Shown here: positions 24,770 through 33,743 of the stretch, in pieces
Layout: each line of letters starts with the position of its first letter
How positions within the stretch are numbered: the first letter of the stretch is position 1
From: an uncultured Acidobacteriaceae bacterium
Lineage (GTDB): Bacteria; Acidobacteriota; Terriglobia; Terriglobales; Acidobacteriaceae
Direction: 5' to 3'
Length of the DNA: 33,743 bases
NCBI GenBank assembly: GCA_903911925.1
Contig: CAIWFH010000004.1
Span: forward strand, 1 to 33,743
Program-made: the position numbers and the translations under genes
The notes under the pieces: generated by a model
Seen by the model: the letters and a program-made list of their open reading frames with translations, nothing else
Database searches by the model: none
Told to the model about the DNA's origin: nothing

Positions 24770-26479
24770 TCACGCAATCCGCTTGCCTTCCACAATGTGA
24801 ATATAGCGATTCGGAGCAAGGTTGCTGAATTTATCAATGTGCTTGCTCGGAGCCGGCCAGTGTATCTCCAATTCCTCTATGTGCGTGGCTGCGCCGATTC
24901 CCAGCACCTCGCGCAAGTCGTGCGATGAAAGATAACTTCCCCCGTTGTTTTTCAGTCGCGCTCTCGTCGTTCCGTCTGCTTTCCACACAATGCGTGCTCC
25001 AATCGCGTCGCGGTTGCACGTCACGCCTTCCAGTCTCAATCCAAGCCAGTTGTTGCCCCTTGCCGCATTGTTTTTAAGCAGAACCGGAGGCCCGCCGTTG
25101 ACCCCGATCAGCACGTCCAAAGCGCCATCGTTATCGTAATCGCCCACCGCAAGGCCCCTTGCCGAAAACTGCTGTTGAAACACCGGCCCTGCCGATTGAC
25201 TTACATTACGCAGCTTTCCATCTTTGCCCTGGTGGTAAAGCAACAGCGGCTCTTTGTACTTCACCTGCATGGAGTAGGAATCGATCATGTCGTCCGGGTG
25301 GCCATTGGCTAGCAGAAGATCCAGAATGCCGTCATTGTCGTAATCGAAGTACTTCAGCCCCCAGCCGCTCATCAGCTTCGTGTCGCGAGCGATTCCTTCC
25401 TTCTCCGCGGCATCGCGAAATGTCTCGTCCTTGTTGTTGATATAGACCGAATACATTTCATGATCTACGTTTGAAACGAACAGGTCCTGCCATCCATCCC
25501 CGTCGAAATCTGCCGCATCCACGCCCATCCCAGACCGCGGTCGCCCATTCTCGCTGAAGCCCACATCGGACTGCAATCCGACCTCATCCCAATTCCACAG
25601 GCCATTGGGCCCGGGCCCGCGGTTGACGAATAGAAAATTCTGTACCGTATCGTTGGCCACAAACAGGTCCATCCGGCCATCGTTGTTGATGTCCGTGGCC
25701 ACCACCCCGAGACCCTTTCCCAGCGCTTTGGCAATGGCCGTCCCCTTGCTCACCTCCGTGAAGGTGCCATCGCCATTGTTGTGGTAGAGAAAGCTGGCGG
25801 TCGGCTTGAACACTCTTGGAACGCAATAGTAGTTTCGTCCAAGCTGGTTATTGCCGCATTCCAGCTTCCGCACCCCGGAGTAATCCACAAAGCTGCATAC
25901 AAACAAGTCCAGCCTGCCGTCGTTGTCGTAATCGAACCACACGGCGCTCGTACTCCAGCCCGGTGAGGCAAGGCCCGCGTGCTCAGTTACGTCCGCGAAA
26001 GTTCCATCGTGATTGTTCTTGTAGAGTGTGCTTCTTCCATAAGCGGTCACAAAGATGTCTGGCCAGCCGTCGTTATCGTAGTCGCCGACAGCGACTCCCA
26101 TTCCGAAGTGCGCACCGGAAACGCCGGCCTTTTCCGTCACGTCGGTAAATGTGCCATCCCGGTTATTCTTGTAGAGCGCATTGCGAACAGGGGCAGTAGG
26201 CTTCCAGAAGTCGCTCGGGCCGCTGTTCACCAGGAAAATATCCATCCACCCATCGTTGTCATAATCCAGAAAGGCGCAGCCCGGGCCCAGGGCTTCAGGC
26301 AGAAAGCGGCTGTCTGACATCGCGTTTTCATGCACCCAGCGGATACCGGACACCGAGGGCGGCACTTCGGCAAGCAACGGCTCGCTTGAGGCGCCCTGCG
26401 ACAGGGATGGAAGGCACAGGTAGTTCGCTGCTCCGGCAGCCATCCCGAGTCGTAAAAATCCCCGCCTGGTGACCATCAT
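24770..26479 (-). CDS. CRTAC1-family FG-GAP/VCBS repeat protein with ASPIC/UnbV domain
   Basis: This 569-residue Tat substrate ([15 protein letters not shown]) consists of repeated FG-GAP/VCBS blades with calcium-loop motifs such as [33 protein letters not shown] and [11 protein letters not shown]. They make a beta-propeller of about seven blades. The C-terminal ASPIC/UnbV domain spans about 490-565 ([44 protein letters not shown]). Such proteins are secreted or surface located; no enzymatic activity is established for the family. It is the last gene of the receptor-TPR-heptaheme-CRTAC1 operon, 80 bp after the cytochrome. Start ATG at 26479, with a second ATG beside it. Confidence 0.9.
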   Translation of the reverse strand: MMVTRRGFLRLGMAAGAANYLCLPSLSQGASSEPLLAEVPPSVSGIRWVHENAMSDSRFLPEALGPGCAFLDYDNDGWMDIFLVNSGPSDFWKPTAPVRNALYKNNRDGTFTDVTEKAGVSGAHFGMGVAVGDYDNDGWPDIFVTAYGRSTLYKNNHDGTFADVTEHAGLASPGWSTSAVWFDYDNDGRLDLFVCSFVDYSGVRKLECGNNQLGRNYYCVPRVFKPTASFLYHNNGDGTFTEVSKGTAIAKALGKGLGVVATDINNDGRMDLFVANDTVQNFLFVNRGPGPNGLWNWDEVGLQSDVGFSENGRPRSGMGVDAADFDGDGWQDLFVSNVDHEMYSVYINNKDETFRDAAEKEGIARDTKLMSGWGLKYFDYDNDGILDLLLANGHPDDMIDSYSMQVKYKEPLLLYHQGKDGKLRNVSQSAGPVFQQQFSARGLAVGDYDNDGALDVLIGVNGGPPVLLKNNAARGNNWLGLRLEGVTCNRDAIGARIVWKADGTTRARLKNNGGSYLSSHDLREVLGIGAATHIEELEIHWPAPSKHIDKFSNLAPNRYIHIVEGKRIA

Positions 26480-26558
26480 CGAAACATCCTATCATCGGCC
26501 GGGAAGAGCCTCTTTGACCTCTTTTGCGTCGTTCGCCGGCCTCCCAAAGGCGCCCAAC

Positions 26559-27617
26559 CTACCCAGGATAAGGTTCATTGGCTTTCACAATCCTGATCCG
26601 GTGATCCGAGAACTTGTAGTGACCGCCCGGCAGCTCCATCTTGGGCATGTGACAGGTGACGCACTCCTTTTTTGCGATCCGGCAGTTCTTCGCCCCTGCC
26701 TTCCCACCGCCATGGCATGCCTTGCACTTCGCATCGTAATCAGCCGGATGTGCGCTGACCTCCCTATGAGGGTCATGGCATGCCGGGCATCCGATGCGCG
26801 CGTCATCCGGGTCGTAGCATTTGCTCCCCGTCAGGCGATAGGGCTGAAAGCGAACATTCGAAACACTGAAATTCCCTTGGATCGCAACCTCCGCCCAGGT
26901 CCGGTGACATCGGCCGCAGAAGTTTGCCGCCTGCTCCGCTGTCATGTTGTGCAGGCTTTGCAATCCCGCTGGCACAGCTGGCTTGCCGCTGTTGCCTGAG
27001 ATCGCCGCAAGGTGCGCTTCGGTAGCTTCGTGGCAGTGGCTGCATTGCACCCCTGGAACCAGCTTCTCCAGGGTGAGATTCTTTCCCTGGGCCGCGTTCG
27101 TAGCGTGACACCCAAAGCAGCGCAGCTTGTCGTCGCGGCTCATCAATCGTCCCGCAGCTTCCTGCAGGTTGGCAGGCAGAGTGTTGCCGCCGCCCAGCGT
27201 TGGTCCCAGCGCGTTCAGCTCGCGATACCAGCTCATGCGGCTCTCGTACAACTCGCCGTCTTTTTCCAATATGTATGTTTGTCCCATCGCGGAGCTCGCG
27301 CCAAGCGCCCACCGAATCGGCATCGTGATCGTCGCTGTCCCGTCCGTAACGGAGTATGTGCTCTGGTCCCCTGTTCGCTCAATGCGGTAGGAGTACCGCC
27401 CATACATAGCGGTCAGCATCGGATGATCGATGAGCACCCTGCACAACTCGACCGTTTCGAGCGCGCGCCCCATATCAGTGAATGGCTGTGACAAAGCCTG
27501 TGCGTGACATTCGGCACAGGGTTTTGCGCCACTCTTATCTGCTTGAGTAAGCGCGGTCGCAGGGGCTACGAACAAGAGGAGCAGGCCGAATAGCTGGAAC
27601 GTTCCTGGCTTGGTCAT
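26559..27617 (-). CDS. Exported heptaheme cytochrome c
   Basis: This protein of about 352 residues has a signal peptide (FQLFGLLLLFVAPATALT) and seven CXXCH sites: CAECH, CFGCH, CSHCH, CGRCH, CPACH, CKACH and CVTCH. The first haem is followed by a FTDMGRALE segment, similar to the N-terminus of cytochrome c554-like proteins that are often fused to TPR domains in Acidobacteriota and Planctomycetota. Here the TPR partner is encoded separately just upstream. A beta-rich insert (about 75-150) separates haems 1 and 2. It may pass electrons in the periplasm or at the surface; the partner is unknown. ATG at 27617 was chosen because it starts the signal peptide; its ribosome site is weak and a GTG at 27650 is possible. 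Confidence 0.88.
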   Translation of the reverse strand: MTKPGTFQLFGLLLLFVAPATALTQADKSGAKPCAECHAQALSQPFTDMGRALETVELCRVLIDHPMLTAMYGRYSYRIERTGDQSTYSVTDGTATITMPIRWALGASSAMGQTYILEKDGELYESRMSWYRELNALGPTLGGGNTLPANLQEAAGRLMSRDDKLRCFGCHATNAAQGKNLTLEKLVPGVQCSHCHEATEAHLAAISGNSGKPAVPAGLQSLHNMTAEQAANFCGRCHRTWAEVAIQGNFSVSNVRFQPYRLTGSKCYDPDDARIGCPACHDPHREVSAHPADYDAKCKACHGGGKAGAKNCRIAKKECVTCHMPKMELPGGHYKFSDHRIRIVKANEPYPG

Positions 27618-27672
27618 CACGTGTTCAAGGCTACCTGTTTTTCCTCGCACAAATCCAACGCGGGTCTCAGGA

Positions 27673-28797
27673 TCATTGCAGCTTGCCCTCGGATTGATTT
27701 ACGCCAGGCTGCTTGGACTGCGCTTCGGCCGACAGCTTTTGAACAATCTCACGCTCCCGTTTGCTGTCATCAGGGCGCTTCAACCGGTAGTAAACTAGCG
27801 CCAGCGTTACATGAGCCTCAATAAACTGCGGCGATTCTTTGACCAGCCCATCCAGAATCTCGCGCGCTTTTTCTAGAGACCCCTCTTCAACTGAAAGCAG
27901 CGCGAGTTGGTATCGAACGCCCGGATCTCCCGGCCTCGTCTCCGCTGCCCGATCGAAATATTTCTTTGCCTTCGCCAAATCCTGCCTTTGCTTCGCCATG
28001 GCGCCCAGTTGCAGATTGGCGTCGAAGTTATATGGATCGACATTCAGTTCAGCCAGAAACTCCTTTTCTGAAAGATCGGAGTCGCCGGTCAGCATCAGCG
28101 CTTTCGCGTAAAGTACGTGAACCTCGGCCAGGTTTGGATTCAGCGCATTCGCCTTCGCAAATTCATCCCGCGCGCCCGCAAAATCGGCCGCCCCCATCTT
28201 GGCTGTGCCCAGCATCAGGTGCGCCTCCGCAGAGTCGCCGTTCTTCAGAATGCGGTCGACCAGAACCTGTCCCTCGTCCACGCGCTTCTGCCGAATCAGG
28301 GCGGTTCCCAGCAGGTAGGCGATCGCCAGATCGTCGGGATACTTTTCTTTTTCCGGCTCCAGCAGGCGGATAACATCGTCCTCCCGATCCATCCGCATAT
28401 AGCTGTCGGCCAGCAACAGCAACGCCTGATGATTTTCCGGGTTTCCGGCATGCACCTTTTCAAGCTGGGTAATGGCATCCTCAATCTTGCCCATCTTGTA
28501 ATAGCAAAGAGAAAGATTCAGTCGCGCCTCCAGCAGGGAAGGGGACTGCTTGAGAGCAATCTTGTATTCAGCAATGGCATCTTCAAACCGGCCTAAGCCG
28601 GCCAGGGCGGCGCCGAGATTTGAATGGATGGCAGTCGCCTCGGGATGTGCCTTGAGAAACTGCCTGTACCCCGCAGCTGCGCCTTCAAGATCGCCGGCAC
28701 GCTGTTTCTGCAGCGCCTCCTGCACCATCTCCTGTGGTGTCTGGGCAAGAGCAGTCATAGCCAGGATCAAGAAAAGAACAGAAGATAACTTGCACAT
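27673..28797 (-). CDS. Exported tetratricopeptide-repeat protein
   Basis: This 374-residue protein has a signal peptide (LSSVLFLILAMTALAQ) and about nine to ten consecutive TPR units covering nearly the whole mature chain, for example AAAGYRQFLKAHPEATAIHS, AIAEYKIALKQSPSLLEARL and AKKYFDRAAETRPGDPGVRY. It has no enzymatic domain. TPR solenoids bind protein partners, and location between a TonB receptor and a heptaheme cytochrome suggests a scaffold for that system. The start at 28797 gives the signal peptide; the frame before it overlaps the receptor end. Gaps are 80 bp from the receptor stop and 55 bp to the cytochrome start. Confidence 0.88.
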   Translation of the reverse strand: MCKLSSVLFLILAMTALAQTPQEMVQEALQKQRAGDLEGAAAGYRQFLKAHPEATAIHSNLGAALAGLGRFEDAIAEYKIALKQSPSLLEARLNLSLCYYKMGKIEDAITQLEKVHAGNPENHQALLLLADSYMRMDREDDVIRLLEPEKEKYPDDLAIAYLLGTALIRQKRVDEGQVLVDRILKNGDSAEAHLMLGTAKMGAADFAGARDEFAKANALNPNLAEVHVLYAKALMLTGDSDLSEKEFLAELNVDPYNFDANLQLGAMAKQRQDLAKAKKYFDRAAETRPGDPGVRYQLALLSVEEGSLEKAREILDGLVKESPQFIEAHVTLALVYYRLKRPDDSKREREIVQKLSAEAQSKQPGVNQSEGKLQ

Positions 28798-28876
28798 ACC
28801 ATTGAGGGTCCTGCCGCTTCCAACGACAGGACCCACCCCACCATGCTTTCCGGTTGGTTGAAGGCTTCCAATCAAC

Positions 28877-31800
28877 CTAGAAGTAGAACTTCGCCGCAAA
28901 CTCCATAGTACGTTGGCCCTGCTTCTGCGTCGAGACGCCAAAGTTCGCGTTTCCCTGCGTAATCTGCTGAGTCACCGGATCCTGCGTAAACTGCAGCGTC
29001 AGGTTGCTCCCACTCGGGAACGAGTAGAGCGGGTGGTTCAGGAAGTTGTAGGCCTGCACGCGGAACTGGAGTTTCTTCTTCTCTGAAATGTCGAAGTTTT
29101 TAAATATCGCCAGATCCGAGTTGAAGTACATCGGACCGTAGGACACTGGCACCATCGCCGGTCCAACTGTCTGGGGCGTGGTGGGCGCCGCAAAACAGTT
29201 TGCGTTCACGTATACATGGGATCCGCGGCCCGAGTTCGGGTTGCAGGTCACCAGCGGGTTCAACTGCTGCGCGTTCGTCCCCAGGATCGACTGGTTGTTG
29301 ATTTGAACACCGGTCGGGTTGGCAACACTAACCGACCCTGGAATGATTGCCGCCGATTGCGGGCAGGTAATACCCAGGGCTTTCTCCGCATCCGTGGCTA
29401 CGCAAGTAAGCGCCATGTTGTAGTTTGTGTTCACGTTGTAAGCGCCGCCATAGGTGATGTTGGCGCCGCTTTCCACCTGCGTGATCCCTGAAAGCTGCCA
29501 TCCGTTTGCGACCCCATTCAGAATATGATTCACATGGACGCGGTTTCCCAGATCGAGTGAGTAGGCAGCGTTAAATAGCTGCCGCCTGTCTGTTGGCTCC
29601 ACGCCATAGTTACTGGCCAGATTGAAGGGGTTGATTGTTGGCAGCACGATACCCAGGGCTTTCTGGAACGTATAGTTCGCTTGAATGGTAGTAAGCCTCG
29701 TGCGATGCGCCCAGCTCACCTGGAACGCATTGTAGTTGCTATACAAATTGTTCGTCGCCAGGCTAACATCTCCGTAACCTATCCCGGAAGATGTGTCTAA
29801 CGGCCGATAATCGTTCGCGTTGGCATTTCCAGGATTGCCTGCGGTGAGCATCGCGCCCAGCGGGACCATGTTGATATTGCTGCCCGCGCCCCCATACGTG
29901 TTCTGTATATCTCTGCTGCGATTTCCAACATAGGCAACTTCCAGCAATCCGCTCCATGGAGTCTGCTGGTCGATATTGAAGCTCCAGCTGTCGGTATACG
30001 GCTGGTTGTCATCTTTCGAATCCACGGCCGAAGGCGATGCTGGGGTCGCGGCCACATTCAGGCAGGATAGATATGCCGTGAACAATGCAGAGCCAGAAGA
30101 TGGATTCGTTGGGCACCCAGTGCTTCCCACCCAGGTGCTGGGTGAGAGATTGGCCTGCGCTACGCCCGCGGACGCGTCCAGCCCGCTTGTGAACTGACCC
30201 GAGTGATAGTAGAACCGGCCCCACCCGCCGCGAATAACCGTCTTGCCGTTTCCAAACATGTTATACGCTGCCCCAAGCCGCGGCTGATAGAACAGCCCGC
30301 GCGTTGGGAATCCGCCTACCGGCACTGACGAATTCTTCGCATGCCATTCAAAGCCGCAGAAGGTCGGAGAAGCGGAGCAGCTTGGGCTGTATTGTGTGAG
30401 GTCAAAGATTGAGTAGCCGTAGCCCTCGCCATCTATCCACGGCGTGAAGTGACTGAAGCGCATCCCGATCTCCGCTGTCAGTTTCCTGTTCACCTTCCAG
30501 GAGTCCTGCAAGAAGAACTCCCAGGTTGTGTAATCGATGTCGTTGATGCGATTTTTGTTTGCTTCATTGTACGAATTCAAATTCCCCGTGAGCAGGTCGG
30601 CATACTCATTTCCGTAACTGTAGGTATTCGTGGCTGAAACCAGCAGCTCGCCGTTCGTGTTGTTGTTGGCCGGCTGCGAATTCCGAATCCACTCATAGAA
30701 TGCGCCCGCTTTTAACGTGTGCTTGCCCTTGACCAGCGTGAAGGTGTCGCTGATACTGGGCATCCATTTGTCCGCGTACAAGCCCTGCGAAGGTCCCCCG
30801 GCCTCAAAGCCGCCCGGATTGAAAACCAGCGCAGCCTCGCTCGGACCGAACTGGCCAAACGACGGAATCTGCGCAACGCCGTTATTGAATAGCCCCGTAT
30901 AGCCATAGCCAACTGAAGTCCTGTCTACTTTCGAAGGATCTGCCAATACGTTGGGGAAACCCACAAACGTGTAGGCCATGACAGTTTCGTTCGTCATGCT
31001 CTGGCTGAAGACATGAGTGATCGTACCGGAGACGGAATCAGAACTATTCCTGCCTTGGATTGGAGTTGGGTAGGGTACTTGGTCGGTATTGCGCCACCAA
31101 AGGCCGACCGGGAATAGCTGAAGCTCTCTCTGGTAGTTGTAGCGGACAAACACTTTGGTGTTGTCGCTGATGCTCCAGTCTCCGCGGATCACCCACTGCC
31201 TGTTGTTCTGATTGAAGATCTCGGCCTGAACGTAGTTATATCCGCCAGTGTCATCTGGATTTTTATTGGCTGCGGGAAACAGCTTTGCCAAAGCCAGCAT
31301 GTTGGGGTCGATGCATGTGCCATCCGGGGCGCCGGTGCACATCGGTATGGTCGTTCCGCCAAAAGCGCTGGTTGCTGCGGACGTGAGTTGTCCGGGAGCC
31401 TTGCCCGAGGCCGTAACTGGATTCGGCCCGGTGGTTCCTTCCGCGTTTACTGAGTTGGCAGAGAAATCGCCGCCCAGTTCTCCTGAAGTTGGAACAGTTG
31501 CCCGAAGCAGTCCCGTGTCCAGCGTCTGGTGGTAATACTCGAATCCTGTGAAGAAAAAGAACTTCTTGTGGTCCTTGTTGAACCTTGTCCCCGGCACGAT
31601 AATCGGTCCGCCGATTGATCCGCCAGGATAGTAATACGCATTTGCCGGTTGCGGAACACCGCTGAAGTTGTTCAACCAGTCATTCGCATTCAGTGAATGG
31701 TTCCTGGCGGAGAAGAATGCATTGCCGTGGAACTGCGACCCGCCCGCCTTGGTGATCGAACTGATCACCACCGACCCCTTTTGTTCCTCCGCGTTGAAGT

Positions 31801-32539
31801 TCGACGTCAGCACCTTGAACTCCTGAACGAAGTCCGAGTTCGGGTTCACCGGCGTGTCGCAATTGCAGCCGGGATCGGAGACGTGCGCGCCGTCCGCCGT
31901 AATGTCCAGGGAGTTTGTAGGCAAACCATTGTACGAGTAGGCTGCATTCAGCGGGCTTTGGCTACCGGAATCACCGTTCGCGTTGATGCCGATCGTCTGC
32001 CCGTTGTAATTCGATTTGTTCTGTGTGCCGTTAGTAATGCCGAATCCGGGGACAATCTTTATATACTCTGCGGCATTGCTGCCCACCTGCGTAAAGTTCT
32101 CCAGTTCTTGTGTCGCCAGCGCAAAAGACTTTTCCCCCGAGTCGGTGACGGCGACGGCGATATTCTCCGCTGCCACTTCAACCGTCTCGCCCGCCACGCC
32201 AATCTCCAGCACGACATTGACATTGCGCTCTTCGCCGCCACCCAGGTTGACGCCTTTCGCTTCAAACTTCCTGAAGCCCGCTGCCTCCACCGTCAGGTTG
32301 TAGGTGCTCACGGGCACCGAGGCAAAAGTGTAATAGCCGCCGCCGTTGCTCAACGTGTCTCGCGTCGAACCTGATGCGGCATCTTTCAGGAGGATCTTTG
32401 CATTCGGGACCACGGCGCCTGTAGGATCTGTCACCACGCCGGTGAGCGTTGCAAAGATGCTTTGAGCAAACAGTCGAGACCCGCCGAGGAGAAGCGAGCA
32501 CAGAAGAACAGCAGAACACACCAGTCTGCGAATAGCCAC
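28877..32539 (-). CDS. TonB-dependent receptor, Oar-like, first gene of CRTAC1 operon
   Basis: This outer-membrane receptor of about 1220 residues has a signal peptide (LVCSAVLLCSLLLGGSRLFAQ). A carboxypeptidase-regulatory domain follows (about 35-115, TGVVTDPTGAVVPNAKILL). The plug contains YIKIVPGFGI, DITADGAHVSDPGCNCDTPV and FVQEFKVLTSNFNAEE. A very large barrel ends in MEFAAKFYF. The CNC cysteines in the plug recur in many acidobacterial relatives. The ligand is unknown. The frame opens at TTG 32554, but GGAGG lies eight bases before the GTG at 32539, which I prefer. A TTGACA at 32712-32707 on the minus strand with an AT-rich -10 region is a candidate promoter. Confidence 0.9.
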   Translation of the reverse strand: MAIRRLVCSAVLLCSLLLGGSRLFAQSIFATLTGVVTDPTGAVVPNAKILLKDAASGSTRDTLSNGGGYYTFASVPVSTYNLTVEAAGFRKFEAKGVNLGGGEERNVNVVLEIGVAGETVEVAAENIAVAVTDSGEKSFALATQELENFTQVGSNAAEYIKIVPGFGITNGTQNKSNYNGQTIGINANGDSGSQSPLNAAYSYNGLPTNSLDITADGAHVSDPGCNCDTPVNPNSDFVQEFKVLTSNFNAEEQKGSVVISSITKAGGSQFHGNAFFSARNHSLNANDWLNNFSGVPQPANAYYYPGGSIGGPIIVPGTRFNKDHKKFFFFTGFEYYHQTLDTGLLRATVPTSGELGGDFSANSVNAEGTTGPNPVTASGKAPGQLTSAATSAFGGTTIPMCTGAPDGTCIDPNMLALAKLFPAANKNPDDTGGYNYVQAEIFNQNNRQWVIRGDWSISDNTKVFVRYNYQRELQLFPVGLWWRNTDQVPYPTPIQGRNSSDSVSGTITHVFSQSMTNETVMAYTFVGFPNVLADPSKVDRTSVGYGYTGLFNNGVAQIPSFGQFGPSEAALVFNPGGFEAGGPSQGLYADKWMPSISDTFTLVKGKHTLKAGAFYEWIRNSQPANNNTNGELLVSATNTYSYGNEYADLLTGNLNSYNEANKNRINDIDYTTWEFFLQDSWKVNRKLTAEIGMRFSHFTPWIDGEGYGYSIFDLTQYSPSCSASPTFCGFEWHAKNSSVPVGGFPTRGLFYQPRLGAAYNMFGNGKTVIRGGWGRFYYHSGQFTSGLDASAGVAQANLSPSTWVGSTGCPTNPSSGSALFTAYLSCLNVAATPASPSAVDSKDDNQPYTDSWSFNIDQQTPWSGLLEVAYVGNRSRDIQNTYGGAGSNINMVPLGAMLTAGNPGNANANDYRPLDTSSGIGYGDVSLATNNLYSNYNAFQVSWAHRTRLTTIQANYTFQKALGIVLPTINPFNLASNYGVEPTDRRQLFNAAYSLDLGNRVHVNHILNGVANGWQLSGITQVESGANITYGGAYNVNTNYNMALTCVATDAEKALGITCPQSAAIIPGSVSVANPTGVQINNQSILGTNAQQLNPLVTCNPNSGRGSHVYVNANCFAAPTTPQTVGPAMVPVSYGPMYFNSDLAIFKNFDISEKKKLQFRVQAYNFLNHPLYSFPSGSNLTLQFTQDPVTQQITQGNANFGVSTQKQGQRTMEFAAKFYF

Positions 32540-32973
32540 GGGTACGACCTCCAAGAAAACGTACAGTTCTCCCAGACAGAGCCGCTCTACGCTCTATTTC
32601 AACGGCAAAATTGTCTCGTGCTTTGGGGAAGCTCCGAACATATCGCCTGCCGCAAGCGCGGCATCGGTCAGCGATCGTTTTGTATATTGGACGAAACAGT
32701 AACTCTTGTCAACCGAAATGTGTAGAAGCTGCTCAATCCCGGGATGGAGGAAATCTTCCAACTAAAAAACCTGACAATCAAGCCGGCTCACTTTCGAAAG
32801 CAAACATTCTTCTCTTTTCATCCTGGCTCCTACTCGCATCATCGGCTACGCAACCTGCCACTCCGGTAAGATGCAAATGTCATCTAACGTTGGGTTTAGA
32901 ATCGGACCAGCGCTTGCAATAACCGGCGAACTCAAACAACCTCAGATTCTGATTCGCACCGCGGAGAAAAATC
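32540..32973. promoter_or_regulatory. Divergent intergenic region, TonB operon promoter candidate
   Basis: On the minus strand a perfect TTGACA at 32712-32707 is followed 18-20 bp later by AATATA/TATACA, giving a leader of about 130 nt for the receptor operon. For the plus-strand Bax inhibitor-like gene I see only its ribosome site, not a clear promoter. No RNA gene or riboswitch was recognised in this gap. Confidence 0.4.
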
Positions 32974-33639
32974 ATGGCACTGATGAAGACATCGAATCCA
33001 GCACTTGGTGAGAACACATTTCGCGGCCTCTCTGACAGCCAGTACGGTGGCCTCACCGACTTGGCCGGCCGTATGACCCTCAGCGGAACGGTAAACAAGA
33101 CCGGCGTGCTCCTCCTCTGCGCAATCGCAACTGCCTGGTGGACCTGGCACTTGTTTCTTCAGTCCCATGACGTGGCTGCCGTGGCGCCGCTCATGCTCGG
33201 CGGCCTGTCGGCGACCCTCGAACTCCACTATCCCGGCATCGCCATCCAGGCCGTGAGCCTCACCTTCGGAACGCTCTTCGTGCTCCTGATGGCCTATCGC
33301 TCCGGACTGATCAAGGTAACCCAGAAATTCCGCTTGGGCATCATCGCGGCCACCGGCGGCATCATGGTCTTCTACCTGCTCCAGATGGTAATGGGGTTCT
33401 TCGGTTTTCAGTTCACATCCATCAACGGCTCCGGTCCAATTGGGATCGGTTTCAGTCTCATCGTTGTAGCCATCGCGGCCCTCAACCTGGTCCTCGATTT
33501 CGACTTCATCGAGCAAGGCGTCCAGTATGGCGCCCCCAAGTATATGGAGTGGTACGGCGCATTCGGCATCATGGTTACACTGGTCTGGCTCTACCTTGAG
33601 ATTCTGAGGCTGCTCTCCAAAATGCGCAGCAGAAACTAG
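32974..33639 (+). CDS. Bax inhibitor-1/YccA-family membrane protein
   Basis: This 221-residue inner-membrane protein has seven hydrophobic segments. The N-terminus carries the family's KTSNPALGENTF pattern. The C-terminal region LVLDFDFIEQG ... PKYMEWYGAFGIMVTLVWLYLEILRLL holds the acidic residues that in family members act as a pH-sensing pair in a calcium-leak channel. The bacterial role is not settled; E. coli YccA modulates the FtsH protease. GGAG seven bases before the ATG at 32974 supports the start. It is divergent from the receptor operon and followed by a strong hairpin. Confidence 0.9.
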   Translation: MALMKTSNPALGENTFRGLSDSQYGGLTDLAGRMTLSGTVNKTGVLLLCAIATAWWTWHLFLQSHDVAAVAPLMLGGLSATLELHYPGIAIQAVSLTFGTLFVLLMAYRSGLIKVTQKFRLGIIAATGGIMVFYLLQMVMGFFGFQFTSINGSGPIGIGFSLIVVAIAALNLVLDFDFIEQGVQYGAPKYMEWYGAFGIMVTLVWLYLEILRLLSKMRSRN

Positions 33640-33700
33640 TCGCTAGCCCCCGAGATCCATACCGTCATTGCGCATTCCACAAAAGCCGGGTGCCGGGTGC

Positions 33701-33735
33701 CCCATCCATTCCGCGTTTTTTGCGGAATGGGTGGG
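33701..33735. repeat. Long hairpin repeat after the Bax inhibitor-like gene
   Basis: Positions 33701-33714 and 33722-33735 form a 14-bp stem with one G-T pair around a GTTTTTT loop. The flank has a tandem GCCGGGT pair just before it and a GGGATGCCACA end. It lies about 60 bp after the stop. The layout resembles dispersed REP-like palindromes that I recall from acidobacterial genomes, and it could also terminate transcription. Confidence 0.55.
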
Positions 33736-33743
33736 ATGCCACA

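Noticed and set aside
1..33743. CRISPR array, rRNA, transposase, integrase or toxin-antitoxin pair
   Set aside because: I looked for regular spaced repeats, conserved rRNA stretches and DDE or tyrosine recombinase motifs on both strands and found none.

Overview
The window looks like chromosome from an Acidobacteriota (Terriglobia-type) bacterium. The evidence is two very large Oar-like TonB-dependent receptors with carboxypeptidase-regulatory N-termini, a CRTAC1/UnbV protein, many Tat and Sec exported proteins, a pectin/uronate catabolic cluster, and imperfect hairpin repeats between genes. This taxonomic call is inference from gene content only.

Positions 1-2470 are the right end of an integrated conjugative element. 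Three translationally overlapping minus-strand genes resemble the traK-traL-traM leading operon of IncP plasmids. They are followed by a repeat-dense segment (2280-2425) and then by a 45-bp fragment identical in form to the 3' half of an initiator tRNA-fMet gene, ending in CCA at 2470. This is the expected right attachment site of an element that entered a tRNA-fMet gene. The intact tRNA and the rest of the element would lie to the left, outside the window.

Positions 2471-9901 are ordinary chromosome: a HAD phosphatase/phosphomutase, an APC permease, and a uronate cluster. The cluster is kduI-kduD-cupin-DUF4861 on the minus strand, with a GarL-like aldolase divergent to it. Together they could take unsaturated galacturonate (DKI) to 2-keto-3-deoxygluconate and perhaps on to pyruvate by non-phosphorylative cleavage.

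Positions 9970-16823 hold the most striking locus. It is a five-gene minus-strand operon reading decaheme MtrA/DmsE-type cytochrome, MtrB/PioB-type outer-membrane barrel, small cytochrome c, Rieske protein, and a cytochrome b fused to two cytochrome c domains. A quinol:cytochrome c oxidoreductase encoded with a porin-cytochrome conduit suggests a dedicated route between the quinone pool and the cell exterior (extracellular electron transfer, in either direction). Upstream are a TTGACA box and three helically phased GTAAAG-type direct repeats.

Positions 17306-24551 carry a TonB-dependent receptor, a Tat-exported M19 dipeptidase and a divergent GH3 beta-glycosidase. Positions 24770-32539 carry a four-gene minus-strand operon: TonB-dependent receptor, TPR protein, heptaheme cytochrome c, CRTAC1/UnbV protein. 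The window ends with a Bax inhibitor-1/YccA-type membrane protein and a strong hairpin repeat. No CRISPR array, rRNA, intact tRNA, transposase or integrase was seen.
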